Of a stretch of 64,000 nt of DNA, positions 1 to 10,428 are shown piece by piece. The stretch comes from Nautilia profundicola AmH (GTDB taxonomy: Bacteria; Campylobacterota; Campylobacteria; Campylobacterales; Nautiliaceae), in the NCBI RefSeq assembly GCF_000021725.1, contig NC_012115.1:645001-709000 (forward strand), written 5' to 3'. The notes below the pieces were generated by a model. The model worked only from the letters and a program-made list of their open reading frames with translations, searched no databases and was not told the origin of the DNA. Numbering within the stretch: the stretch's first letter is position 1; each line of letters opens with the position of its first letter. Made by a program: the position numbers and the translations under genes.

Positions 1-1857
<1,857 letters not shown>

Positions 1858-1904
1858 GGTGATGGACAAGACTTTTAACAGCTAACTTTCAGTATATAGT
1901 ATCA

Positions 1905-2023
1905 ATCCTAGCGGGAAAAGCGTAGGGGAAACACCCAGTTCCATTCCGAACCTGGCAGTTAAGCCCTACAGCGCTGATGATACTGCACCTTTCAGGTGTG
2001 GGAAAGTAGGTCCCTGCTAGGAT
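1905..2023 (+). rRNA. rrf: 5S ribosomal RNA
   Basis: About 119 bases beginning and ending with complementary ends (TCCTAGCGGG at the 5' side, CCCTGCTAGGA at the 3' side). The internal segments CCATTCCGAACCTGG and the loop after it are typical of bacterial 5S. It lies about 50 bases after the 23S end, as in an rrn operon. A near-perfect outer inverted repeat (CAGTATATA at 1890-1898 and TATATACTG at 2030-2038) flanks the gene and could form the precursor-processing stem. Confidence 0.95.
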
Positions 2024-2263
2024 TTATAGTATATACTGTAAGTCCTAAAGCTACTGATCATCTTCTCAATAATTTCTTTTAAACTACAACTGTCAGGGTC
2101 TGGCACTTTTTAAATTTGTTGCTTTTCTTGTTCTTATGTATGTTTATAGTGTTTACAATGTCTGTCAATATTTGTATGTTCCATCCTCTTCCTTTCGAAT
2201 ATTTGTAAATATCATCTTTATTTGTATGAGATTATAAATTTCTTTTTAATCATGTTTAAATGC

Positions 2264-2269
2264 TATAAT
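2264..2269 (+). promoter_or_regulatory. -10 element for the Ste24-like protease operon
   Basis: TGCTATAAT (perfect TATAAT with an upstream TG one base away) lies 20 bases before the ATG at 2290, with a T/A-rich stretch instead of a clear -35 box, as is common in epsilonproteobacteria. The rest of the 2041-2283 gap holds two copies of a GTCTGNCA motif and nothing else I recognise. Confidence 0.6.
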
Positions 2270-2289
2270 TCGCATAAAAAAGGTTGAGT

Positions 2290-3483
2290 ATGGTCAATTT
2301 GTTGATTGGAATATTTGGTATATATGTTTTTATTAAAATAGTTTTGGAAATAAAAGAAGTTTTATATATTAAAAACGTATTTGGACTCGGTGCCGTATTA
2401 ATGGATATAGAAACATATAAAGACGCAGCGATATATTCTATATATAAGCACACTCTTAATATTTTTAACGCTTTAATTTCACTCTTTTTGGTAGTTTTTT
2501 GGCTTAGCGGAGGACTGTTTATTATCAATTTCTTACTTTACAAAAGTAATTCTTTGCTTAGTGAGCTTGAAATACTTTTGGCTTTTTTTGCAATAAACTA
2601 CATTTTAACTTTGCCTATTAATATCTGGGAAAAGCATATAGATAAAAGGTTCGGTTTTAATGTAGCGCCTTGGAGTATGTTTTTAGTGGATGAAGTTAAA
2701 AAGATTTTTTTATTTATAATATTTGGTGGTGCATTTTTTGCAGGACTTATATATTTTATTGAGAATTTTAAAAACTGGTGGTTATACGGATTTGTATTCA
2801 CATTCGGTGTAGTAATAATGATTAATCTTTTATATCCTTTTTTTGCACAGATGTTTAACAAATTTACTCCTCTTGAAGATGAAGGACTTAAAGATGCCAT
2901 TGAAGAGATGATGGCTAAAGTCGGGTTTAAAAGCAGCGGTATATATGTAATGGACGCAAGTAAAAGGGATACGAGGTTAAATGCTTATTTTGCAGGGTTT
3001 GGTAATACTAAAAGGGTAGTGCTTTTTGATACGCTTCTTAAAAAACTTACCAAAGATGAAATTTTGGCAGTTTTGGGACATGAGCTTGGCCATTTCAAAC
3101 ACAAAGATATATTTAAAAACATTGCAGTTGTGGGTGTGATGCTTTTTGTATTGTTTGCTATATTCGGCAATCTGCCCGATACTCTTTTTAAAGAGCTTAT
3201 GGTGCCTAAAATCGGTGCAAATATTATTATTTTGGCACTGCTTTTCAGTGAAGTGATTTTCTTTGTATTGCAGCCGTTTGTAAATCTTATCAGCAGACAC
3301 AACGAATTTGCCGCCGATGAAATGGGAAGTGAGCTTGTAAGCAAAAAAGACCTTGCAAGCGCACTTAAAAAACTTGTAAGCGAAAACAAACACTTTCCGA
3401 GAGTCAGCAAACTATATTCGTTTATTTACTATTCGCATCCTCCTATTTTAGAAAGACTTGAAAAGCTGGAGAATGAGAAATGA
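2290..3483 (+). CDS. M48 family membrane zinc metalloprotease (Ste24/CAAX protease-like)
   Basis: Integral membrane zinc endopeptidase of the M48A type. The zinc motif HELGH sits in the segment LAVLGHELGHFKH (about residue 265) and the third ligand is in NEFAADEMG near residue 343. Several hydrophobic segments cover the N-terminal half and flank the active site, matching the Ste24 architecture, and about 397 residues is the usual length. The start is ATG 2290, six bases after AGG; an in-frame TTG at 2284 directly abuts that AGG and is unlikely. It overlaps the next gene by ATGA. The family has roles in membrane protein quality control; CAAX processing itself is not expected in this organism. 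Confidence 0.9.
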   Translation: MVNLLIGIFGIYVFIKIVLEIKEVLYIKNVFGLGAVLMDIETYKDAAIYSIYKHTLNIFNALISLFLVVFWLSGGLFIINFLLYKSNSLLSELEILLAFFAINYILTLPINIWEKHIDKRFGFNVAPWSMFLVDEVKKIFLFIIFGGAFFAGLIYFIENFKNWWLYGFVFTFGVVIMINLLYPFFAQMFNKFTPLEDEGLKDAIEEMMAKVGFKSSGIYVMDASKRDTRLNAYFAGFGNTKRVVLFDTLLKKLTKDEILAVLGHELGHFKHKDIFKNIAVVGVMLFVLFAIFGNLPDTLFKELMVPKIGANIIILALLFSEVIFFVLQPFVNLISRHNEFAADEMGSELVSKKDLASALKKLVSENKHFPRVSKLYSFIYYSHPPILERLEKLENEK

Positions 3484-4139
3484 AAGTATTGATTACAGGG
3501 ATTAGCAGAGGGATAGGATACGGACTTGCGAAGTATTATATTGAAAACGGGGATGAAGTTTATGCAATAGGCAGAAAAAATCCCTTTGACGATGCTCTTA
3601 GGTTTTACAGGCTGGATGTAAGTGCATATGAGAAGATTCCCCATGCCATTGAGTCTCTTGAAATTGATGAGCTTGATTTGGCAATTTTAAATGCGGGAAT
3701 ATTGGGTGAGATTAAAGAGATGAAGTATTGGAGTGTTAAAGAGCTTCAAAATATATTTGATATTAATGTATGGGCTAATAAGGTTTTGATAGATGAACTT
3801 GCTCCTTTTACTGAAAAAATAGTGGTAATGAGCAGCGGGGCGGCCGTAAACGGAAACCCAGGCTGGGGAGGATATTCTTTAAGCAAATGTGCGGTAAATA
3901 TGATGGTCAGTATCTACTCAAAAGAGATTGATTCTAAAATTTACGCTTTGGCTCCGGGAGTTATTGATACGGATATGGTAGAAAAGGTAATAAGCGGAGA
4001 TCATTCCAAATTTCCAAGCCTTGACAGGGTCGAAAAGGGCAGGGTTAGTCTGGAAGAGGGAGTATTAAGAATTGTAAATACTATTGATAAACTTGACGGA
4101 TTTGAAAACGGTAGTTTTGTGGATGTGAGGCTGGTTTGA
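3480..4139 (+). CDS. Short-chain dehydrogenase/reductase (SDR)
   Basis: A 219-residue Rossmann-fold oxidoreductase. The cofactor motif TGISRGIG is at the N-terminus, NAGILG marks the fourth strand, and YSLSK carries the catalytic Tyr and Lys. The length fits a classical SDR. It starts four bases inside the protease gene and its stop overlaps the TTG start of prmC, so the three genes are translationally coupled. The substrate cannot be told from the sequence. Confidence 0.88.
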   Translation: MKVLITGISRGIGYGLAKYYIENGDEVYAIGRKNPFDDALRFYRLDVSAYEKIPHAIESLEIDELDLAILNAGILGEIKEMKYWSVKELQNIFDINVWANKVLIDELAPFTEKIVVMSSGAAVNGNPGWGGYSLSKCAVNMMVSIYSKEIDSKIYALAPGVIDTDMVEKVISGDHSKFPSLDRVEKGRVSLEEGVLRIVNTIDKLDGFENGSFVDVRLV

Positions 4140-4909
4140 AAATAAAAGACTTTTTAAAAGAAACAAACGGAAGCTACATACTTGAAAAAGTATTAAACAA
4201 AGACAAAACATGGCTGTTTTTGCATGATGATCTGGAAGTGCCGAAAGAAGCTGTTGAGATTTTGCGAAAAGTAAAATCAGGATATCCGGTTGAGTATATT
4301 TTTGAGGAAGTGTGGTTTTACGGGGACAGGTTTTATATAAAAGAGGGTGTGCTGATTCCAAGGGATGATACGGAGGTAGTACTGGAAAGAGCGATAAAGT
4401 TAATAAATGAAAAGTGTAAAACGAAAAGTGAAAAGTGTAAGATAGTGGATTGCTGCACGGGAAGCGGGGTGATAGCGATAGAAATTGCCAAGCATACAAA
4501 TGCCAAAGTTATTGCAACGGATATTAGTGACACAGCCATTGAAGTGGCTGAAAAAAACATAGCTTTACATAATGTCGATGTTGAAGTAAAAAAATGTGAT
4601 TTATTAAAATGTGAAGGAGAGGAGATAAAAGCCGACATTCTTGTTTCCAATCCTCCGTATGTGGAAAATTCTTGGCAAAAACCAAATGTTTATGAGCCGG
4701 ATTTAGCGTTTTACGGAGGGGATGACGGGCTTGATATAGTAAAGGAGCTTATCCTTAAAGCAAAAGATCTGAAATACAAAGCTGCGGTAATAGAAATAGG
4801 GTATAACCAAAAAAATCTTTTAAGTGAATTTTTAAAAGACAAGGCTGAAAGTTTTGAATTTTTTAACGATTTGGCGGGAAATGTGAGAGGAATTGAGATT
4901 ATTTTTTGA
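4136..4909 (+). CDS. prmC: Peptide chain release factor N5-glutamine methyltransferase
   Basis: PrmC/HemK methylates the GGQ glutamine of release factors RF1 and RF2 using S-adenosylmethionine. An N-terminal helical domain is followed by the SAM-binding motif (CCTGSGVIAIEIAK, about residues 103-116) and the signature NPPYVE (about residue 173). The start is a TTG five bases after GAGG, overlapping the SDR stop. Between the two domains, residues about 90-102 are encoded by a 35-base heptamer array that looks like an in-frame insertion (see separate entry). The 3' end overlaps the convergent MFS gene by 11 bases. Confidence 0.92.
   Translation: MKIKDFLKETNGSYILEKVLNKDKTWLFLHDDLEVPKEAVEILRKVKSGYPVEYIFEEVWFYGDRFYIKEGVLIPRDDTEVVLERAIKLINEKCKTKSEKCKIVDCCTGSGVIAIEIAKHTNAKVIATDISDTAIEVAEKNIALHNVDVEVKKCDLLKCEGEEIKADILVSNPPYVENSWQKPNVYEPDLAFYGGDDGLDIVKELILKAKDLKYKAAVIEIGYNQKNLLSEFLKDKAESFEFFNDLAGNVRGIEIIF
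4407..4441 (+). repeat. Five-unit heptamer array inside prmC
   Basis: Five tandem 7-mers (ATGAAAA, GTGTAAA, ACGAAAA, GTGAAAA, GTGTAAG) encode a Lys/Cys/Ser-rich linker between the two PrmC domains. The same kind of array occurs at 15321, 17030, 18525, 46123 and 54863 in this window. Confidence 0.75.
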
Positions 4910-6038
4910 GTCTGTTTATAAAAAATATTGAAACAAGCGTTAATACAACTGTAATTTCAAATGTTTTAAATAGACCAATCTTTTCTCCCACAAGTCCTAC
5001 AAGATAGACTATAACGGAGCTTACTCCGAAATTTATTCCCATATAGATGCTGTTGATAAAAGTCGGTTTGTTCGTTTTGAGATCATGTACAAACGCCAAT
5101 AAAACCGGTGAGGAAGTAAAAAGGAAAAAACCAAGAGGTGCGAGTAAAATCCAAAGTGCGTTTTTGAAAAAGAGTAAAAAAAGTATCAGAAAAAGAGCAG
5201 AGCCGATACTTGAGATTATAAGCATATTTACCCTTCCGATTTTATCCGAAAATCTTCCCGCAAAAAATGCACCCAAAATCCCAAACCCCTGAAGTACTCC
5301 AAAGGCGATACTTGCACTCTCTACACTGTAGCCGTTGTGTGTGAGAAACAAAGGAAGGTAAAGAGATATTGCGTATTTTGAAGTGTAATTGAAAAGAATA
5401 AAAACCGTAAGCATTGTAAAAAAGGGCTTTACTTTGTTTAAAACGCTTTTGATTTCGCCTTTTTCAAACTTTTTGGCATTAAAAGTTGTTTTGTAGTCTT
5501 TGAGTTTAATGTATAGAAAAATGCTTGAGAGTATTCCAAGAGGTGTCAGCTTCCAGATACCGTCAAGCCCCCAAAGAGAAATTACCCCGGCTGCCAAAAT
5601 CGGCCCTACGGTTCTTGCACTCTCACCACCGACCATAAAATAGCTCATTCCCTTACCGCTCTGGTTGCCTGAGAATTCTTTTATCATAGTGGGGCTTGGA
5701 ATATGAAAAAATGCCGCGCTTATTCCTGCGATAAAAAGTAAAAACAAAGCAACCGCGTAAGATGACGTAAGGCTCAAAAGCCCCATTGAAACCGCTGTAA
5801 TTGAAGGAGTGAGGATCACAAAATATTTGGCGTCGTTTCTTTCGGCGATAAGACCTAAAAGAGGGTTGAATAGTGAAGGGATTTTTCTTGCGATATCCAA
5901 AAAAGACGCCTGTGTAAGGCTGATACCGAGTCTCTCAATAAGAAGCGGCAAAATGGGAGCCAGGAGGGCGGAGAAAATATCGTGTGTAAAATGTGCGAAT
6001 GAAATTAAAAGGACTTTTGATTTTTGAAACTGTTTCAT
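4899..6038 (-). CDS. MFS transporter, fosmidomycin-resistance (Fsr)-like
   Basis: A 379-residue major facilitator with about 12 hydrophobic segments. The N-terminus (AHFTHDIFSALLAPILPLL) resembles the Fsr branch, and a loop motif GRFSDKIGR between transmembrane segments is the classic MFS signature. Drug or metabolite efflux is the likely role, but the substrate is unknown. The start codon overlaps the stop of the upstream small exported protein (ATGA), so the two are co-translated. Confidence 0.85.
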   Translation of the reverse strand: MKQFQKSKVLLISFAHFTHDIFSALLAPILPLLIERLGISLTQASFLDIARKIPSLFNPLLGLIAERNDAKYFVILTPSITAVSMGLLSLTSSYAVALFLLFIAGISAAFFHIPSPTMIKEFSGNQSGKGMSYFMVGGESARTVGPILAAGVISLWGLDGIWKLTPLGILSSIFLYIKLKDYKTTFNAKKFEKGEIKSVLNKVKPFFTMLTVFILFNYTSKYAISLYLPLFLTHNGYSVESASIAFGVLQGFGILGAFFAGRFSDKIGRVNMLIISSIGSALFLILFLLFFKNALWILLAPLGFFLFTSSPVLLAFVHDLKTNKPTFINSIYMGINFGVSSVIVYLVGLVGEKIGLFKTFEITVVLTLVSIFFINRLKK

Positions 6039-6307
6039 TTCAGTTTTTCATTCAGTTTGATGTATTCCGGTTTTGTTTCGATACATTGTATGGCGGGTGC
6101 GGCTTTCGGGTCGTCTCTGAACACTACTACGCAGTGCATTCTCGGATATCCCTGTGTGTCAAACTCATATACCCTCGGATTGATTCCGCTTGTTTCTATT
6201 GTGTAGCTTAGGGTGTTGACCGTTTTTTTAAATACTCCTACTAAACTGTTCCAGTTAAAAGCGAATGAAAATGTTGCAATAAGTGCAAAAATGATCAGTT
6301 TTTTCAT
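6035..6307 (-). CDS. Small exported hypothetical protein
   Basis: A 90-residue protein with a clear N-terminal signal peptide (MKK, hydrophobic core, likely cleavage after the Phe-Ala-Phe region). The mature part contains two cysteines, in RMHCVVVF and AIQCIE, that could form a disulfide. A good ribosome-binding site (AAGGAG) precedes the ATG. It overlaps the MFS gene by four bases and follows marC by nine. I do not recognise the family; a periplasmic location is inferred. Confidence 0.7.
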   Translation of the reverse strand: MKKLIIFALIATFSFAFNWNSLVGVFKKTVNTLSYTIETSGINPRVYEFDTQGYPRMHCVVVFRDDPKAAPAIQCIETKPEYIKLNEKLK

Positions 6308-6316
6308 TGTATCTCC

Positions 6317-6892
6317 TTAAAAATGTAAATATTTGGCAATTCCGTCCAATAACATCTGGACGGAGAGTGAAATTAAAAGCATACCCATAAGTTTTTCAAC
6401 CGCACTGAAAACGCGGTTTGGGATTATTTTAGAAAATTTGAGTGAAATTATAATAATTAACGCACTTAATGTCCATGAAATTAGCGAAGCTCCCAAAACC
6501 TCGGAAATTCCGTACTGTGATGAAAAAAGAATGAGTGTGGCCAGAAGAGAAGGCCCTGCAATCATAGGAATTGCAATAGGGACGAGGTAGAGTTCGTTTT
6601 CTTTGCCAAACATCGGATCACTGCTTGGAAAAATCATTTTAAGTGCGATTAAAAAGAGAATTATCCCTCCTGCAATTGATATTGATTCTTCCCTGAGTCC
6701 CAGAAAGTTCATTATGTTTTTGCCGAAGAATATAAAAATAAAAATAACCACAAACGCAAAAATAAGCTCTCTTATAATAATCTGTAGTTTTTCTTTGTCG
6801 TTATAGTCTTTAAGTAGTGATAGAATTACCGGGAAATTTCCGAACGGATCCATAATAAGAAAAAGTGTTACGGCAATATGCAAAATATCCAT
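6317..6892 (-). CDS. MarC family integral membrane protein
   Basis: A 191-residue protein with about six membrane segments. The N-terminal FLIMDPFGNFPVILSLL and the later IPMIAGPSLLATLI are hallmarks of the MarC/UPF0056 family (members often called NAAT). The length is normal and transport function is not established. It is the first gene of a leftward group (marC, small exported protein, MFS) and diverges from the mutS-like gene across a 48-base spacer containing a perfect palindrome. Confidence 0.88.
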   Translation of the reverse strand: MDILHIAVTLFLIMDPFGNFPVILSLLKDYNDKEKLQIIIRELIFAFVVIFIFIFFGKNIMNFLGLREESISIAGGIILFLIALKMIFPSSDPMFGKENELYLVPIAIPMIAGPSLLATLILFSSQYGISEVLGASLISWTLSALIIIISLKFSKIIPNRVFSAVEKLMGMLLISLSVQMLLDGIAKYLHF

Positions 6893-6911
6893 AAGACGCC
6901 TTTAAAAAATA

Positions 6912-6927
6912 GTGTATAATTATACAC
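6912..6927. promoter_or_regulatory. 16-base perfect palindrome over the -10 box between marC and mutS7
   Basis: GTGTATAATTATACAC is a perfect inverted repeat that includes TATAAT (6915-6920), the likely -10 of the rightward mutS-like gene, and reads the same on the other strand for marC. It may be a shared divergent -10 or an operator. Confidence 0.5.
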
Positions 6928-6940
6928 AAAAAAGGCTGGC

Positions 6941-9694
6941 ATGGACATTAATAAACTCCTCGCTTCAAAAAAGCTCTTAACCGAAATATATTTTGATCTG
7001 CAAAAATATTACGATTCGATTTATCCCAATGCCGTTGTATTAATGGAAGTCGGAACGTTTTTTGAAACATATGAGGCCGGGGGAGTGGGAAAGGCCAGGG
7101 AAATTGCAAACGTACTCAACATTCAGCTTACAAAAAAGAATAAATCAATTCCCGAAATTGACGTTAAAAACCCTCTGATGGCCGGGTTTCCGAATCATGC
7201 GCTTGATCGTTATCTTGAGAAACTGATTGAAGAGAACAAATACACAATCATACTTATAAAACAAAAAGGAACGCCTCCGAATGTAAAAAGGTATCTCAGT
7301 GAAATAATATCTCCGGGTGTCAATCTCGAATACAATAAAACACCTGAAAATTACGTAACTTCTATAATTGTTGAGAAATATTCGGCGTATCATGTGGGGT
7401 TTGCGAATGTAGACGTTACGACGGGGAAAAGCTACGTATATGAAAACTACTCCACAAAAGACGATCCGACTTTTGCTTTGGATGAGCTTTTCAGGCTGCT
7501 TCAGACGTATAAGTCAAATGAAATTATCCTCACGCTTAAAAACGTCGACTGCGACGAGATTGTAAATTATCTGGAGCTTGACGGTAAGAACATCATAATA
7601 AACCGTACAAGAATGGATATAAGCTACCAGAATGAAATATTCAAAAGGGTTTACAACATTCAGAGTCTGCTCAGTCCCATTGAAGTTATGAATTTTGAAA
7701 AATTCCCTTTGGTGACGGAGTCTCTGGGGATTCTGCTTGAGTTTGTAATAGCACACAATAAAGAGCTTCTTACAAAACTAAAAGAGCCTGTTTTGATTGA
7801 GGATGAAAAATTCGCATACCTCGGAAACAACCCGATTAAACAGCTCGAGATTTATAAAGTATTAAAACTAATAGACAAAACAAAAACCGCCATGGGTAAA
7901 AGGCTTATAAAAGAGAGGCTTTTTAACCCGGTGCGTGATGAAAACGAGCTTGAAAAGCGGTATAAATCCGTAAGCTTTATGCTTAACCGTTATAAGGAAT
8001 TTGAACCGCTTTTAAGGGATATATACGACCTTGAAAAGATTGACAGGAAAATAAAACTTAAAAAACTGCATCCGTTTGAGCTCAGTTTCCTGCTGACATC
8101 CCTTGAGGCGATAAGCGAAATTTACATCAAACTCAAAAAAAGAACAACAAAAATAGACAATTTCAGCGATTATATAAAAAGAAATTTCGAGCTTGACAAA
8201 ATAAACGTAAAACTTGAAGATATTAAAGAGAGCTTTTTTAAACGGGGCGTGGACAAGACGCTTGACGAGCTTATTGATGAAAAAGAGAAATATTATAAAG
8301 ATCTTTTGAGCATTAAGAAAAAAATCGAAAGCCTGGGGGATGTAAAAGTTGAGATAAACCAGCTTGATAAGGAAGGCTTTTATTTTACCCTTACCAAAAA
8401 CAGATTCAATATGATAAAAGACAAATTTTATGAAACGTTTATAGATATAGACGGGGAGAAACTCTTTTTTGACGATTTGAGGATTAAACAGCTTACCAAC
8501 AGCGTGAAAATAAACGGTGATAAAATTGAAGAGATCAGCGATAAAATAATAGCACTTCAAAACAAAATCATAAAAAAAACAACCAAACTTTTTATTAAAA
8601 AACTTGAGGAGATTGAAAGGGAGTTTGATTTACTGAATTCCCTTTCCGATGAAATCGCAAAAATAGATGTGGCGGTCAGCAGTGCAAAGGTTGCAAAAGA
8701 GTACAACTACACAAAACCTAAAATCAAAAACGTAAAGGCGAGATTTAAAGACTTAAGGCATCCGCTTATTGAAATAAACCAGGAAAACGGCGTTTATGTT
8801 CCGAATGATATCGATTTTAACGAATACGACGGAATGCTTTTATACGGAATCAACAGCTCCGGTAAAAGCTCACTTATGAAGAGTGTCGGAATTGCGGTAT
8901 TTTTGGCTCAGGCGGGCTTTTTTGTGCCTGCAAGCGAGATGGAGTTCAGTCCGTATAACGCGATATTTACAAGAATAGAGGCGAGTGATAATTTAAGCAA
9001 GGGGCTCTCAACCTTTGCGGTTGAGATGCTTGAGCTTAAAAACATATTCAACCGAGCAAACGAGAACTCTTTAGTACTTGGTGACGAAATAGCACACGGA
9101 ACTGAAACCACTTCAGCCCTTGCCATTGTGGCGAGTGCCGTTATCAAACTTGCAAAAAGAAAAATAAACTTTCTCTTTGCCACACACCTGCATCAGCTTA
9201 TGGATATAGATGAGGTAAAAAACCTCTCAAACGTTGTGGCAAAACACCTTGAAGTGTGGTTTGACGGGGAAAAACTCGTATACGACAGGAAACTCAAAGA
9301 CGGAAGCGGAAGCAGTGTTTACGGGCTTGAGTTTGCAAAATCAATTTATATGGATAAAGAGTTTATTAAACTTGCTGAAAACATACGTAAAAAACTAACC
9401 GACGAATACAGTGAAATCGAGCTTCTTTTGAAAAAGAAAAAAAGCAGATACAACAAAAACCTGTTTGTTACCACATGTGCGATATGCGGCAAGCCGGTGG
9501 AAGATGTGCATCATATAAAAGAAAAAGAGAAGGCAAAAGAGGGCTTTATTGACCATATGCCGGTACATCACAAATACAATCTCATACCTTTATGCAAAAA
9601 ACACCATAAAATGGTTCATGAAGGAAAAATAAGAATAACAGGATTTGTTACTACAAGCAAAGGGATAGAGCTTCATTTTGAAGAGGCGGATTAG
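6941..9694 (+). CDS. MutS7-type DNA mismatch-repair ATPase with C-terminal HNH nuclease domain
   Basis: A 917-residue MutS homologue. The N-terminal mismatch-binding domain keeps the Phe-x-Glu reader in GTFFETYE (F40, E42). Connector, lever and clamp regions follow, then the ATPase with Walker A GINSSGKSS (about residue 635) and Walker B LVLGDEIAHGTE (about residue 705). The last ~80 residues carry an HNH-type zinc nuclease: CAICG at about 845, a VHHIKEKEK segment, then PLCKKHHKMVHEG. This architecture is that of the MutS7 subfamily known from epsilonproteobacteria, giant viruses and octocoral mitochondria. AAAGG lies six bases before the ATG. The stop overlaps the convergent neighbour. Confidence 0.92.
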   Translation: MDINKLLASKKLLTEIYFDLQKYYDSIYPNAVVLMEVGTFFETYEAGGVGKAREIANVLNIQLTKKNKSIPEIDVKNPLMAGFPNHALDRYLEKLIEENKYTIILIKQKGTPPNVKRYLSEIISPGVNLEYNKTPENYVTSIIVEKYSAYHVGFANVDVTTGKSYVYENYSTKDDPTFALDELFRLLQTYKSNEIILTLKNVDCDEIVNYLELDGKNIIINRTRMDISYQNEIFKRVYNIQSLLSPIEVMNFEKFPLVTESLGILLEFVIAHNKELLTKLKEPVLIEDEKFAYLGNNPIKQLEIYKVLKLIDKTKTAMGKRLIKERLFNPVRDENELEKRYKSVSFMLNRYKEFEPLLRDIYDLEKIDRKIKLKKLHPFELSFLLTSLEAISEIYIKLKKRTTKIDNFSDYIKRNFELDKINVKLEDIKESFFKRGVDKTLDELIDEKEKYYKDLLSIKKKIESLGDVKVEINQLDKEGFYFTLTKNRFNMIKDKFYETFIDIDGEKLFFDDLRIKQLTNSVKINGDKIEEISDKIIALQNKIIKKTTKLFIKKLEEIEREFDLLNSLSDEIAKIDVAVSSAKVAKEYNYTKPKIKNVKARFKDLRHPLIEINQENGVYVPNDIDFNEYDGMLLYGINSSGKSSLMKSVGIAVFLAQAGFFVPASEMEFSPYNAIFTRIEASDNLSKGLSTFAVEMLELKNIFNRANENSLVLGDEIAHGTETTSALAIVASAVIKLAKRKINFLFATHLHQLMDIDEVKNLSNVVAKHLEVWFDGEKLVYDRKLKDGSGSSVYGLEFAKSIYMDKEFIKLAENIRKKLTDEYSEIELLLKKKKSRYNKNLFVTTCAICGKPVEDVHHIKEKEKAKEGFIDHMPVHHKYNLIPLCKKHHKMVHEGKIRITGFVTTSKGIELHFEEAD

Positions 9695-10305
9695 ACGATG
9701 TCTTTGACCTCTATTTTGAATTTATTAAACCTGAATTCCGCTTCTTTAAGGTAGTAAAAAAATTTATCTTTTTTTATGCCTTTGAATTTTGTAATAAAAT
9801 TTTCAAAATATTCCCAAAACATCGGTATGTTTATGTTTTGTTTGATTTTGATTATATGGCTTTGGCGAAGCAGTTTTTTGATTTCTTCCGGGTCCATGTT
9901 TTCATATACTTTCATATCGTTAAGTAATATATTGTATATTTTGCCTCCGTAATCAATTGTCAGGAAATTTTGTGCGGTGTAAATTGATTTGAGATCTTTT
10001 TTATTGGTTTTCGGTATATAGAGGTATTCGTCAAATTCCGTAATTTCGTTTTTTTTCAAAAACTCGTCTTCGCAGATCTTTGCCATAACCTCTCTAATAT
10101 GCCCTATCTCTTTAACCACACTCGCATATGCAAATCCAAATTTTTCGGCAATTTGACTCGGGGTGTATTCCAATAAGAATGCATGCAGTATTTTTGCTTT
10201 TCTGTCAATTTTTTTGGGTGAGAATTTTCTTTTGCATTTGGCGCATTTATAATAGCCGTCTTTTAATTTATACAGGATGTAATGGTCGCAGTAAACACAG
10301 CTCAT
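9691..10305 (-). CDS. Zinc-ribbon plus helix-turn-helix protein, possibly transposase-derived
   Basis: A 204-residue protein. The N-terminus has two CxxC pairs (CVYC and CAKC) forming a zinc ribbon of the kind found at the start of IS1595/ISXO2-type transposases. An HTH-like segment (PSQIAEKFGFAYASVVKE) follows at about residues 49-66. The rest (about 110-204) has no DDE catalytic core that I can see, and no inverted repeats flank the gene. It is therefore either a domesticated DNA-binding protein or a small regulator. It is convergent with the mutS-like gene, overlapping by four bases. Confidence 0.65.
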   Translation of the reverse strand: MSCVYCDHYILYKLKDGYYKCAKCKRKFSPKKIDRKAKILHAFLLEYTPSQIAEKFGFAYASVVKEIGHIREVMAKICEDEFLKKNEITEFDEYLYIPKTNKKDLKSIYTAQNFLTIDYGGKIYNILLNDMKVYENMDPEEIKKLLRQSHIIKIKQNINIPMFWEYFENFITKFKGIKKDKFFYYLKEAEFRFNKFKIEVKDIV

Positions 10306-10353
10306 TTTATTCCTTTAAAGTTTTGTTCTAAAATTATATAAGAAAAATTAAAA

Positions 10354-10385
10354 TTTAAGAAAAATTTAAGTTTTTGTGCTATCAT
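10354..10385 (+). promoter_or_regulatory. Candidate promoter of the FecBCD-type operon
   Basis: TTTAAG (10354-10359) with a second TTTAAGTTTT at 10365, followed by TGTGCTATCAT whose TATCAT (10380-10385) is the likely -10. The T-rich spacer and AAGT-type -35 resemble epsilonproteobacterial sigma-70 promoters. Confidence 0.45.
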
Positions 10386-10428
10386 TTCAGTGACCCTTTT
10401 AGAAAATCCCTCTCTTTGGAGTTATCAC

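Noticed and set aside
2041-2283. A tRNA gene after the 5S rRNA
   Set aside because: No cloverleaf, T-loop GTTCRA or CCA-type acceptor arrangement could be found.
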